Origin: Diphasiastrum complanatum
Taxonomy: Eukaryota > Streptophyta > Lycopodiopsida > Lycopodiales > Lycopodiaceae
Length of the DNA: 64,000 nucleotides
Reading direction: 5' to 3'
Assembly (NCBI GenBank): GCA_029204225.1
Contig: CM055095.1
Location: 12,185,506 to 12,249,505 of the forward strand
A program made the translations under genes and the position numbers. The notes beneath the pieces were generated by a model. It saw only the letters and a list, made by a program, of their open reading frames with translations, was not told where the DNA came from and did not search any database. This document shows, piece by piece, positions 35,578 to 46,269 of the stretch; positions within the stretch are counted from its first letter, which is position 1, and each line of letters begins with the position of its first letter.

Positions 35578-35699
35578 GATATCTTATGCTTTGGTGTGAA
35601 CCAAAAGCAGACTGATCAATTGTAAACCACACATTATAGCTAGACCTTTTTTTAGCACAAATCATTGAAACTCATCAAATATAAAAAGATAATGTTCTC

Positions 35700-36400
35700 T
35701 TAAGACGCTTGTGATTTTACAATGAGAGTTTTTTGGCCATGCAAATTGTAATCCAACAACTTCTGCTAATGTTTGGAATTCTTCATGTGGTTTTAGGAGT
35801 TCTTCCTTTGGTGCTAATACTTCCTTTACCCATAAAAGATAATAACCATCTCAAATGGAACTACAATGCCATGTGCTTTTAGGATCTTTACTCTCTAAAG
35901 TGCCATGGGCAACGACCTTTCTCTTGATGTTCAAAATGTCTATCGTTGCACCAACAAATTTCATCAACATGGATGTGTTAGCACATTTGAAACAAGTATA
36001 GGTTTATTAAGTTCTAAAGTAAATGAAACATTATATTACTAAAGCAAGAAAATCTAAATACAAAATGGAGCCTCATTCTTACCAAGCAAATTAATATTTT
36101 GATTTAAAAAATCGCACTAATGTTATGAATAAACATGTTAAAAATATTGACCTCTTTTTAATTTCGTCTTGCTCATAGACGAGCATTCTTTTATTTCTTT
36201 CACTTTGAAGTCTCTCCTCATCTTGATTGGCCGTAGTCTTCTATTGGAATCACATAAAAAATAAATATGATAGTAAAAATGATCATTACATTTGAAATAA
36301 TGACACGCTAAAATTTCCATTTATGTACAAATAAACATACCAGAGAAGTTTCAAGAAGCTCCCTAGTTTGAGATTGGTTTTTTTGCTGCAAAAATGACAA
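35700..36400 (-). pseudogene. CACTA-associated ORF remnant (Ptta/En/Spm type)
   Basis: Reverse-strand reading gives, in two pieces: KTTANQDEERLQSERNKRML with VYEQDEIKK after it (near 36160-36240), and near 35700-35960 FVGATIDILNIKRKVVAHGT, then ..KEELLKPHEEFQTLAEVVGL and AWP. The second piece has the order seen at the C-terminus of the plant CACTA companion protein (Transposase_24 family, ending in a VAWP-like motif). A donor-like gtatgt follows ..RELLETSL near 36340, so introns are likely. Frames are broken and there is no intact ORF. Confidence 0.5.
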
Positions 36401-36662
36401 TCCTATTCATTACAAGCATTAAAACTTTGAGACTGATACTATGAAAATCACAAAAGGCCTCTATTCACTTTGTCATATTATACGTCATTTTTATATCAAA
36501 TTGATTTGACTAGAATTTTTTTTTTCTAAACCTACATTTTTTAAGGATTGGCAATTCTTGCTTTTCGCACAGGACTGGATTGTGTGACATTTGTCTACTC
36601 TTTTGTGTGTTCCTACATACAAAAAGTACAATGCTTTATACTAACTTGTAGGACTCAATCCT

Positions 36663-36663
<1 letters not shown>

Positions 36664-36731
<68 letters not shown>
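36664..36731. repeat. (AG)n microsatellite, 68 bp
   Basis: Uninterrupted AG run. Confidence 0.99.
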
Positions 36732-36733
<2 letters not shown>

Positions 36734-36739
36734 TACGCC

Positions 36740-37125
36740 CCTTCATAAAAGACCTCAGCCCCTTTCACATTGGGAGGGGCCCAAAATATAACAAACTTGA
36801 CTTTAGGCACATTAGGCCTTTACCACATTTATTAATACATTTCAAGTATGTCTATAAATAACCAACAATTTGGCATTGCCCATGAATAGTAATTCTAACA
36901 CCCTCCCTCAATGACAACTTTGTTAGAGGTGTTACTTTATGCTTTAACAAGTACAATAAATTGCCTAACTCTTTTGACGTGGCATTCATGCTAGCAATAG
37001 GTGCAATATATGATACCATCAAAGTATAATAAATTGCCTAGCTCTATTGATGTGGCATTCATGCTACCAATAGGTGCAATATATGATGTCATCAAATGGT
37101 TGATGTGTGGAACACAATTCCAACA
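36740..37125 (-). repeat. Copia 3' LTR region, reverse strand, with duplication
   Basis: On the reverse strand a polypurine tract aagggaggg precedes TGTTGGAATTG at 37125. A second, similar junction (gagggaggg then TGTTAGAATT) occurs about 220 bp further on, near 36903. Between them lie two tandem 73-bp copies (36951-37023 and 37024-37096) sharing ataaattgcctaactc-type sequence and 'ataggtgcaatatatgat'. This suggests a partly duplicated LTR edge or one insertion into another. The far border is uncertain. Confidence 0.55.
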
Positions 37126-37533
37126 CCCTCCCTTGAGCCAAACATCCACTAGAATCTGCAAAACAAATTGCTCAGTGCATCATGTCCAACAACTATGCCA
37201 AGGGTAGTATTCTTCTTTGAAACTACAAATGCATCCACAAATTGCCTCATATGGAAGATATCACCTTACTTTTGCATCCAAGGAACCATCTTCTAGGATT
37301 CCTGTTCCAATCCTGCAACAACTTTCCGAATCCCATGGAAGATAAAGTACATGCGCACAAACTTATTACCAAGCATCTGCTTCGTCATAAAATTTATCAA
37401 CTATCGCTGTTAGGTTTATTTCCTCTTTTTCTTTATCACTTTCAGTGGACTTCTTTGACTTAAAGTCCGCTTTCATCTTTAAACATCGATTTTCATAATG
37501 TCCCATCTTTCCACAATAAAAGGTCTTAACGTC

Positions 37534-37945
37534 TTATTTACTAGTCTGGTTAGCTTTCCACTTAGTAAATAAAGCGACTTCATCTGAAGAGATTTTGACA
37601 GCATAATGTTGCATTCTACATTGAACTTCTTCAAGTAATGAAGCTATCATCATCTCTAGTGATTGATTAGGCAAGTTTTCAAGTGTAAAAATGACATTAC
37701 TATACTCAGCCGGTATGCTATTCAATAGCACGGCCATAGCATCATCTTCAGGAACATTAGAACCAATTCTAGCAAGCTGATTCATTATTGACTTCATACG
37801 ATTCACATGATCATTTAAGCTCATTCCACTTTCTAGCTTTAGAGATCCCACATATTTTTCTCAATCAATAATCTCATCTTGACTTGACTTGCCATGTACG
37901 AAAGTTCTTACCGTCAAATTTATCAAATGTAGTTCTTTGATCCAT
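37534..37945 (-). pseudogene. Copia gag, reverse strand
   Basis: Starts at the ATG with first base 37945 (MDQRTTFDKFDGKNFRTWQ), the typical Copia gag opening. It then breaks and resumes as LESGMSLNDHVNRMKSIMNQ and PAEYSNVIFTLENLPN, a UBN2-type gag domain, to about 37534. Only weak zinc-knuckle sequence and no protease follow before the LTR at 37125, so pol has been deleted. Confidence 0.85.
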
Positions 37946-39547
37946 TATGACGTAAATGAACTGATCAATCCAAATTCAGGAATTTTTGCAATTGTTTTAC
38001 TTAGCTAACTAATGATAAGTGCAAGTAAACTGAGGGAGAGGGCATAAGATGTCACCTTGACTAGGCTTATCACTTGGTTAGTTTGTAAAACCAATTTGAT
38101 CTCTTAATTTCTTGAAAAACATCCACTTCAATCTATATATATTATGTTCTTAGCATGACAATCAATTACTAGCATTTGTTTCAGCTTTTCGCAAGTTTTC
38201 CATTGACATTTATTAGAAAAATCTATGTTGTCCCTAATGAAAAATGGAGGTCTTCACACTAAAAACTAAATAAGTTTTTCTGCCAATGTTCAAATCACAA
38301 ACTTTTTAGTTCAAAACGTAGCTTAAACAGCCTAGTAAGAGACTGTCTACTTTTTGTTACAACAAAAAATAGATTCCCACATGAAAATAACACTCTGTTT
38401 TTTTGTTATACTCCAAATTTCACACAATGGATCTGTCTTAAAACTGTAAGACAGCCCTTAGAGACCCAACCTTTAGATTTAGAAAATGCCATCAAGAACT
38501 TTCTGATGGGACAAGGGAGTATGGAGAATGTGAACGGAAAAGAGAGCAGTAATTTTTGTAGAACAGCTCTCCCATTGCAATGGGCTGCTAGATGCAAAAA
38601 CAGTCTAATAGAATGTTTATGCTAAGTATAATCATAGCTTAAATGTTTTGTTGCCCAACAAGATCTTATAGATTAGTTCATACTCACAAAAACAAAAATG
38701 AGTACAGTCCACTGAAGAGATTAGAAATAATTTGTGTGTGGTATTACTGAAAATGGATTTAGTCAGAAGTTTAGTTCTGAAATAGATTAAAAGAGCAGTA
38801 TGACAACACAAGTTCCTCAGGCGTCAAAGACAACCATCGTCTGATCAAAAGCTGAGGAGTCGTAGACATCCGTGTTCTGATCAGAGTGGGTGAACAATTG
38901 TTATCAAACAACAATGAAGTGCATTCAAATCACAACAAGCATTCATCTACGTTATACACAGGTAGAAAAGCGTGCGGCTGTTATTATAAAACTGAAGCAC
39001 AACAAAATAACAATTACAACCAGAATGACGGCGTAACTGGGAGGCTCAAAATCATTCGTCTCATGGATAGAGCATCACGTAGAGTGTGTCTGGATGATCC
39101 ATTTATAGAATTCATCCATGTATTAATTGATATAAATATTTGTCACCTAATTAGGTAAGTCGTTGTACTTTTCATTCCAGTAGGTAGTTGGAGCTCATAT
39201 TTCCATTCCAATGTGAAGATGGCGTTCATATTTGGAGATGGCACCCATATTTTAATTCTCATGGAAGGAATGCATATTCATATATTTTGTTATTTTTTTT
39301 TGTTCGAATTTGGGGATGGCGGTCATATTCTAAATCCAATGAAAAGATTGCCCTCTTCGTAACCAATGGAGAGAACATTTTTGAATTTAGACAAGTTAGA
39401 CTGTGAACACTTTACAGTTCTTAACTGTGACTATAGACACTATAGTTAGATCATTGGGAGTTGGGGAGGCCTCAGAAGTGGTGGGGGCAAGCAAATAAAC
39501 AATATTGTTTTTTTTTTTTTTTTTTGATTTCTATATCCTACATGGCA
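37946..39547. other. Probable LTR and leader remains, no gene
   Basis: Non-coding DNA upstream of the reverse-strand gag. Near 38820 it has the words gcgtcaaagacaacca, similar to aggtgtcaaagacaacc near 17597 in another Copia LTR, so part of it may be the matching 5' LTR. A 17-bp or longer T run occurs near 39508. Confidence 0.35.
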
Positions 39548-39588
39548 TTTCTTAAAGGGTCTTTTTGATATTGAGAACTCCTCTAATG
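39548..39588. repeat. Single MITE terminus
   Basis: Reads tttcttaaagggtctttttg and ends gaactcctctaatg, the same as the right terminal repeat of the MITEs at 6064 and 19775. No partner end is nearby, so it is a truncated copy. A weaker relative occurs near 48855. Confidence 0.7.
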
Positions 39589-39719
39589 CAATCATAAAAT
39601 CCTTATAAAGTTTAGGAAAATTTTTCTTATGCTCAATGGCAAGCCTCTCAATGTGTTTAACATTTTCTTTTAGCTTTTAGTAATTCCTTTAGTGTAACTA
39701 ACTATCTCTTGTTTGTAGT

Positions 39720-40344
39720 CGTCATTGGAGTATGCACGTAATCTCCCCACAGGTAGATTCAAATCTGAACATTAATTCTATCTGTTTAAAAATGGATTAC
39801 CTGAGATCCACCCATGCCAAAGTGGACTCCATGTACAGTAGGGTGTAGTATTTTTCGAGGCCGGATGGAGCCATTGTAGGTAGCCAGTTGGAGATTGTTG
39901 ATGCGAGTATTTCTCATCGTGTATTTGATAAGTAGATAGATTTTGTTTTCTCTGATTGCACAACTAATCTATTATATTTTTTGTGATTTCAGTCAGCTCA
40001 ACAACACGATGGGACACAGTTGTGGCTAGTTCTCCATCTACAATGTACATGACTTTTTAGAGTCGTACATCTTGCAATCTGAGGCTTCGGATATACGAGA
40101 GGTAAATAAAGTAGTTAATGGTCTAACTATGTTACCTTGATTGTTTGTTAACCCGAATATTTTAGATTTGTTTTTTGATAAATCAATTAACCCGGTTATT
40201 TTGGATTTGCAATACAAATGCAGAGCTTTTACAATGAAAGCGATATATGAGTTTCGTCAACAAATATTGGTGAACTTATTATCTCATGTACTACCCTATA
40301 TAGTTGCGGAAACAGGAGGGCAATCCAGTCTACAGATGACATGA
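39720..40344 (+). pseudogene. Ulp1/C48-type cysteine peptidase relic
   Basis: One frame reads RHWSMHVIS at 39720, matching the catalytic-His segment (HW.L.VI) of Ulp1-type SUMO peptidases. After a probable intron ending tttcag at 39992 another reads NNTMGHSCG then FSIYNVHDFLESYILQ after one stop, matching the Gln..CG catalytic-Cys segment. A C-terminal piece (IYEFRQQILVNLLSHVLPY) fits the helices that end the domain. Plant CACTA and MULE transposons often carry Ulp1-like ORFs, and CACTA relics lie a few kb to the left. Frames are broken. Confidence 0.5.
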
Positions 40345-40584
40345 AAGAGAGGTTACAGGTTTGTTACCTTACATTCCATTTCTTGATTGTCGACACAATT
40401 TGTGATACTTGAGTTAATGGATCGCCTTCTGGCTTTTGATATCAAAATAGTGGAGTTCCTATAAAGTAGAACAATATTGTCATGCCGGCAAGCCGAGAGT
40501 CAATTGAAGATTATGCAAAGGTAGCAGTGCCTCTTAATATTCTGACTAATGAAAAAGTTAATAAAAAAAAAAAAAGATCAATCT

Positions 40585-41357
40585 AGTCTACCTATTAAGT
40601 GAAATGAAGAATTGAATCAATGTTTTGAGAAACTTGAACATGTGGTTGCTTCAGCTCCTGTTTTACAGATTGCAAATTCAGATTCATGATACGTTGTACG
40701 AATTGACTCAAGTGATTCGGAAATAGAGGGGCAATTCTTTTACAAATTGATAGGTCGATAGCATTTGAAAGCAAGAAACTAAGGAGAAGGAATTATTTGC
40801 CATGATACACGCACTTAAAATCTCGAAGCATTACCTTTATTTAGTCAATTTATAATGTATATAGATTACCAGTCTCTAAAGTACTTTTGCAAGGAACACA
40901 ATCTGAGAGGTCATAAAACTCACTAGGTTGAGCTTATGCAGGAATTTGATCATGAAATCCGATATGTCAAAGACAGCTCTAACCAGGTTGTAGACGCTTT
41001 TAATCAAATTGGTGAGCTAAATGATCATGAACTTTCATTTAGCCAAATTTCCACTGATCTATATCTTACATTGAGAGGAAAGTGTGAAACAAATTCTCAT
41101 TTTGGTCACATTTGGAAAATGGTTGAGGCTAGAAAAAATAAGAATGGCATAGAGATTAACTCACAAGGAAGATTCCTAAGAAAGATAAGAAGATAATGGA
41201 ATAGTTTTTCATTCGAGGTGGTTTGCTATTTTGGAATGGAAAAGTTTGTGTACCAGCGGATGATGAGTTAAAAAAGAGAATGATTTATGAATGTCATGAC
41301 ATACCCTATGTAGGTCATCTAGGTACATATAGGACTTTGGACTTGGTTAGAAGAGAG
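40585..41357 (+). pseudogene. Gypsy RT-end, RNase H and zinc-finger fragment
   Basis: Readable across stops: CFEKLEHVVASAPVLQIAN (RT end), YVVRIDSSDSEI (first RNase H segment), YQSLKYFCKEHNLRGHKTH and ELMQEFDHEIRYVKDSSNQV with VDA (RNase H end), then KRMIYECHDIPYVGHLGTYR, the His pair of the integrase zinc finger. All in standard Gypsy order. It stops abruptly at about 41357, where Copia coding begins in the next codons. Confidence 0.85.
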
Positions 41358-41358
41358 T

Positions 41359-41988
41359 GAGGACATCACATTATATAGAAGGCTTATTGGCTCCTTGATC
41401 TATTTAACTATAACTAGACTTAATCTTAGTTCTAGTGTTGGAAAGTTAAGCCAATTCATGCAAAGTCCTCTAGTTTCACATTGGAAGATGGCCAAAAGAG
41501 TTCTTAGATACATTTCATCCACTAAGAATTTTGGCATTTTGTGTACAGGAACTAATCTTGGCTTAAGAGCCTATAGTGACACGGATTTTGCAGGTGACAA
41601 AGTGGATAGAAGATCAACAAGTGCCTTTGCCACCTTTCTATGTGATGGAGTAGTATCATGGCTTTCCAAAAAGCAAGATACCATCTCCCTATCTTCTATA
41701 GAATCTGAATACAAGGCCTTGACATCAACATGCAAGGAGGTCTTGTGGCTCAAAAGGCTATTGGTGGAGCTTCATGTCATGGAGGAAGAGATCCCTATCA
41801 TCTATTGTGAGAACCAATCAGCCCAATCACTTGCAACTAATCCTACATTCCATGCAAGGATCAAACACATCGAAATTGCTCATCATTTCGTGAGGGAAAA
41901 AGTGCAAGCTAAAGGGATCAAGCTCCAACACATGCCATCATCAAGTTGCTTGGCTGATTTGTTTACTAAATCTTTACTTAAATATTAA
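41359..41988 (+). pseudogene. Copia RT end and RNase H
   Basis: Open for 210 codons from EDITLYRRLIGSLIYLTITR to TAA. RNase H landmarks: AYSDTDFAGD (first Asp), SLSSIESEYKALT (Glu and conserved SSxExEY), and the end with LATNPTFHARIKHIEIAHHF then CLADLFTKSL. It lacks the rest of pol but the frame is intact. The 3' LTR of the same element follows 75 bp later. It is fused at its left edge to a Gypsy fragment, so it was truncated by insertion or recombination. Confidence 0.92.
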
Positions 41989-42063
41989 TTTGTCAAGCTT
42001 AGATCTTCAATTGGAGTTATTGATAAAAGCATTGTGATCTCCAAGGCTAGATTTGAGGAGGAG

Positions 42064-42752
42064 TGTGAAAAATTGCCTACATTGGCAAATCTAGCCATGT
42101 AGAATAATGTACATTTTGTCAATATTGTTTGTTGGTTACTTGAATGGCCAAAGTGCCACTTGTACATACATACCTAAAGTAGGTTACCACGATTCAAGAG
42201 GAGTGGTTGTGTCCATTTGGTAGTGATTCCTACTTTGTAGAATCTAGACCATGATTTATGATGAGATTTTTACCTACCAAGCACCTACCAAGCATGACTC
42301 TTGAATCTAGGCTAGGGTTTTCACATTAGGGCAAGAAAGTGGAGTCTACTTCCTTATTAAATGCTGGATTTTCACCTAACTTAGCAAAGGAAGTGTGTTT
42401 TACTATGTATTCCCATTCTCCATAGTGAGAAGATAGAAACTTTTTTGAGCCTCAAGGAGAAACTCGAGTTTCCTCTCATTGTATGGTGATTACTCCTGAT
42501 TTCCAATGAAACCCAGATTTGGCACTTTGTAAACACTATCTATAGGCCGTACTACAACCTTATTTTCACACGTGTGGAGTTGGATTACAGTAATTGATCA
42601 ATGCTTTGATTGTCTCTACTTGTTTCCTATCAAGCTGCTAAACTAGATCTTGTTTTCTGATGACTAGTTTCTGATAGATTGTTTAACAAGCATACAATCA
42701 CCTTGTGGATCATTCAAAGATCCATTTATGGTCCTTAGTACTGTACTTTTCA
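42064..42752 (+). repeat. Copia 3' LTR
   Basis: Begins TGTGAA after gaggaggag, like the LTR at 2135, and aligns with it in order at visibly less than full identity. It contains CACACGTGTG at 42567-42576, preceded by ggccgtactacaacc. It ends around ttttca, with 42752 as the best CA end. Confidence 0.85.
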
Positions 42753-42946
42753 TAGTAACAACAAAAACTACACCATGAGAATCGGAACTAATACTATTTT
42801 GCAAAAAGGATCATGTGGCTTCTACTATTACATCTATAATCTCTTATGTTTAATTGGGGACCTAATCTAAAGCTTCTATGTGAATCTGGAAGAAAGAAAT
42901 CAAAATAATTGCCGAGAAGATCAATTTTGTTAGCTAAGTAAGCCTC

Positions 42947-43747
42947 TTACTGGTTATAATGATCAGAATCAAAATAAACTTGCACAGGATCGTATGGATA
43001 TATGACAAAAGGATTATGTACAAGAGCAGAAAGAGAAGTAGATACAATATTTATAAATTTCTCTATCATTATGTTGAGCTCCTCTTGGGTAATCATCACT
43101 TTTGGTGAAGAAACTTTCTGAGGAGATGGATGAATAACACGAGGAGGAGAGGGTGATTCTCAGTCTAAATCAGATTCTCCAGCATTTGATTCAGAGCTTA
43201 GGACGATGTGGGGTCTCTTGACAAGGATAACTCTAGGAGGAAGGGAAGTAGCTGGCCTTCGAGATTCAGCTTTCTTGGGAACAGGCTGCTTCCTTTTCCT
43301 CCTAGAGGTAGTCGGCAAGTTTGTTATATCCAGAGGCAGGTCTCTGGAGGTGTTGGCGCTATCCACATGCAGACCAGAATAACAGTCCCGAAGTCTTCTG
43401 AGAATGACAAAATCTTTTGGCATGATGGTGACAAGCTTACCATGCACAGCCAAAAGACAGGTGTCCTCAAAAAATTGGGCCAGAAAGTCTTCTTCATCAC
43501 CTTGTAAGGCCTGCATGGCTGTCACAACAAAACAAACATCGAGCCCAAGTGAGAAAGTGACATTCTTGACAAATTAGCCGAAAGGGGCTCTAGGGATCAA
43601 CAGTTCAATTGATCTCTAGAGTCTTCTAATCTCCCTCAGCCAGACCTGCTTTTTGCCACATCTACGGCTAGTGCCAGGGAGAACACGAGCATGGGATGGC
43701 TATACAGTGGTTATGGCACGAGCAACGGATTTGGTCCTTGTCATCAT
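42947..43747 (-). pseudogene. Histone H3-like gene with CENH3 features and C-terminal extension
   Basis: One reverse-strand frame from ATG 43747 reads through four stops to TAA at 42947. N-terminus MMTRTKSVAR matches MARTKQTAR of H3. The fold is clear: LREIRRL, then ELLIPRAPF, ALQGDEEDFLAQFFEDT, LLAVHGKLVTIMPKDF and LRRLRD. LLIPxAPF and KDF resemble plant CENH3 (canonical H3 has LLIRKLPF and KDIQ). Loop 1 has the length of canonical H3, so CENH3 identity is not settled. The tail is about 15 residues short, and about 130 extra residues follow the fold (SRRKRKQPVPKK, then acidic Ser-rich). No introns are visible. Stops at 43702, 43618, 43576 and 43162 are TAG, TAG, TAA and TGA. A dead or retro-copied gene. 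Confidence 0.85.
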
Positions 43748-43849
43748 TCTTAGAATTAAAAAAAGTAAATTAGAAAAGAAAAAAGTTTGAACCCAAGTGC
43801 AGAAAATGAAAAGAAAAAAATTTGGGATTAGAAGGCGCATGAGATCGAT

Positions 43850-44490
43850 ACCAAAACTGAATATCGGATTCGAGTGCAAGATAGATAGAGAATATGTGAA
43901 GAAAAGAGATCTGCGCTTGAAAGCGATATTGGAATTACAGCGGTATCGGTCTTGAGTGCACAGTGAGAAGGCGGAGTATTTTGTAAAGAGAGAGCGCGCT
44001 TGAGAGCGTTATTGGAAGCAAAAACCGAAAATTATGCCAAAAAAAAATGAAAATTCCAAGGGTGTATACATAGAGAATTTTTGCACGTGTGAAAAAAATG
44101 GCTTATGACATATGTCGGCATCTAACTGGTCCACATGTATTGTCCATACTAACAATGATGACTCAATTATGAGGCCACGTAGGTCGGGACACGTGCATGA
44201 ATTATATTTGGTCACATGTCATTATGCACATGATAGATGTCAGGTCAGTCATTGTCTGTACGACGCAATGTTAATGACGAATCATGCATTGACATGTGTC
44301 GCTTTGGAACTCCACGTGCGAAATTTGTTTATAAATAGGCCATTTTTGGTGTAGATTTTCACGCAAATTTTTGATTTCTTATCCAGATATCGATTTCAAG
44401 CACACCCTTTCCACTGTTTACGAGCGCTCCGTTGACTTAGTTGCACCTGGAACCGATATTTCCTAGTCCGATATCGCATTCAAGCGCACC
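43850..44490. repeat. Scattered palindromic-type repeats between divergent genes
   Basis: A roughly 20-bp word of the form (g/c)atatcgNNttc(a/g)agNgcac recurs in both orientations: forward near 43857, 43946, 44379 and 44469; reverse near 43914 and 43990. It occupies the space between the reverse-strand H3-like gene and the forward gene at 44509. It could mark shared promoter elements or old transposon-end repeats. Confidence 0.5.
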
Positions 44491-44508
44491 TTACATCTCA
44501 TTTTTTTT

Positions 44509-45762
44509 ATGATCTTTCTACACACGCTCGGATCCGAGTTTGTAGATGAGTGCCCAATTCACAATAAAAAATGTAGATTTGTTGATTTTCAGCCTACATT
44601 TGTTTTTTTTCTTTTGTTAAATATTTTTGACGATTCGGAAGCTGGCCCTTCCACTTTTGAAATTGCTTCTTCTAGTGGTACAAAGTCTGAAACTGCTTCT
44701 TCTAGTGGTACAAAGTCTGAAAAATTGAAGATTGTAGATATAGAAATTTTTTTTTTTGATATGAACATTAGTTTAGATGACTGTATAGATTTTAATCCTG
44801 CACAAAACAAGGTATTGTTTATTGGCCCTAGAACTCCCAACACCCTTTCTCCTGATAATAAATGTCTTATCACATTGCCTACTTATAATATAGATAACAT
44901 TTCTTTTTTGACATTATCGGATATATTGGATCTTTTTTATTTCACTCTTTGCATTTTGAGCAAAGAGCTTGATGAATTTTCAGATATAATTGATTTTGAT
45001 GTCGATGATATTCTCCCTGGTGTTGACGATGTACATAATGATGAGCTTTACTCAGGGAAAGATTGCTTAAAAATGACTGTGGAGGAAATGCGCAATAAAG
45101 AAGATGATCTACCTTCTCAAGTGGAGTTTCTCAGAATTCAATGTCAATTTAGTTTTCCAAAACCAACTGTCTATTCACCAACTATATTGACATCGAGAGG
45201 TGAACATAATATTGATGGAGAGACAACAATCAAGAAAGACAATGCTAAATGCGTAAGTTTTGTGTCTTATTATGGACTAGTAGATTCGTTATGTCAGATT
45301 ATATATTGGAGCTTACTTTGGATTTTTTCATTTCATTTTTCTTGATGATTTTGCAATTCGTCGAGGAGGGCAAAGATCTTATGCAGGAGAATTTTCAAGA
45401 GATCATGCACTAGGTATCTGAAGTTCTTCAAGAATAATAAGATTAGTATTGCTCATTCAAAGTTTCATCAACATGGTGAGATAATGATTATGGCAATCAA
45501 GGCTCTGTCTCATTTTCTTAGAGGACATAATTTTAATAAGGTGCATAGAATAATTTTTCTAAAGAAAACTATTGCATTTAAAATTTTAGGATATGGGCCA
45601 GTGAATTCCATGTTCAGATCATCTCATTTTGCATTGTATGCTGCTTACGTTGATTTGAGTAAGCATGAAAACTATGAGTTGTTGGATCCATACGAAAGAA
45701 AAAAATTGTTGCATGATTCTAAGTTGCAACTTTCATTAGAGAAAGTATCAGAAGCAGAGTAG
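44509..45762 (+). CDS. Unknown two-exon gene, acidic protein
   Basis: Exon 1 (44509-45252, 248 codons) ends at a canonical donor TGC|GTAAGT; exon 2 (45400-45762) begins after an acceptor ttttcaag, keeps phase 0 and gives about 368 residues. Exon 1 is rich in Asp, Phe and Ile and has a 10-residue duplication (ASSSGTKSET/K repeat, 44662-44721). Exon 2 is basic and hydrophobic, with KFFKNNKISIAHSKFHQHGE and ending in KVSEAE. I recognise no domain. It converges on the transposase-like gene at 46.3-48.5 kb, so it could be a second ORF of the same mobile element. Another exon model is possible. Confidence 0.45.
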
Positions 45763-46269
45763 ATACTGTTGAATTGTACTTTGTGAAAATTTTCATTTAA
45801 TATACAAAATTTTATTGTGTGTCTATTGCCTATTGGCTTGTATAAATTTGCATGCTTTTTGAAATTTTTTATAATCCGTCAATTCTGTATTATGACGAAT
45901 TTGGATTCTTCTGTAAAACCATTGGAAAAGTTGCAGTGTATTGTTCTTTGTGCTAGTCCCGCCATGTTGTGTACTTTTATGAAATGCTGCTCTTGCTTGC
46001 CAATGAGATTTTTTCACTCCTTGCGATGACCATATGCTAAGACTTCCCTATTTCTTGCAAAGAATGTTGAATGATGTCGTAATATGTGCTGCATGTCATA
46101 AAAACATAATCTAAATCAGTACCAAAAGTATCTAATTTAATTGCACATATTTGTCTATAGTAGTGTAACATCAAAATCTTACCATATAATGTGTTATATG
46201 ATTTACACCCCATGCACTCCGAACTGCACCCACAATTTCACTGGTTGTTTTTTGTATCATTTGTACATT

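Noticed and set aside
36951-37096. CRISPR-like direct repeats
   Set aside because: Only two 73-bp copies in direct contact without spacers, inside a plant LTR.
42947-43747. H3-like gene rescued by U-to-C RNA editing of its stop codons
   Set aside because: Such editing is known in organelle transcripts of some land plants, not in nuclear ones; decay by C-to-T change is simpler.
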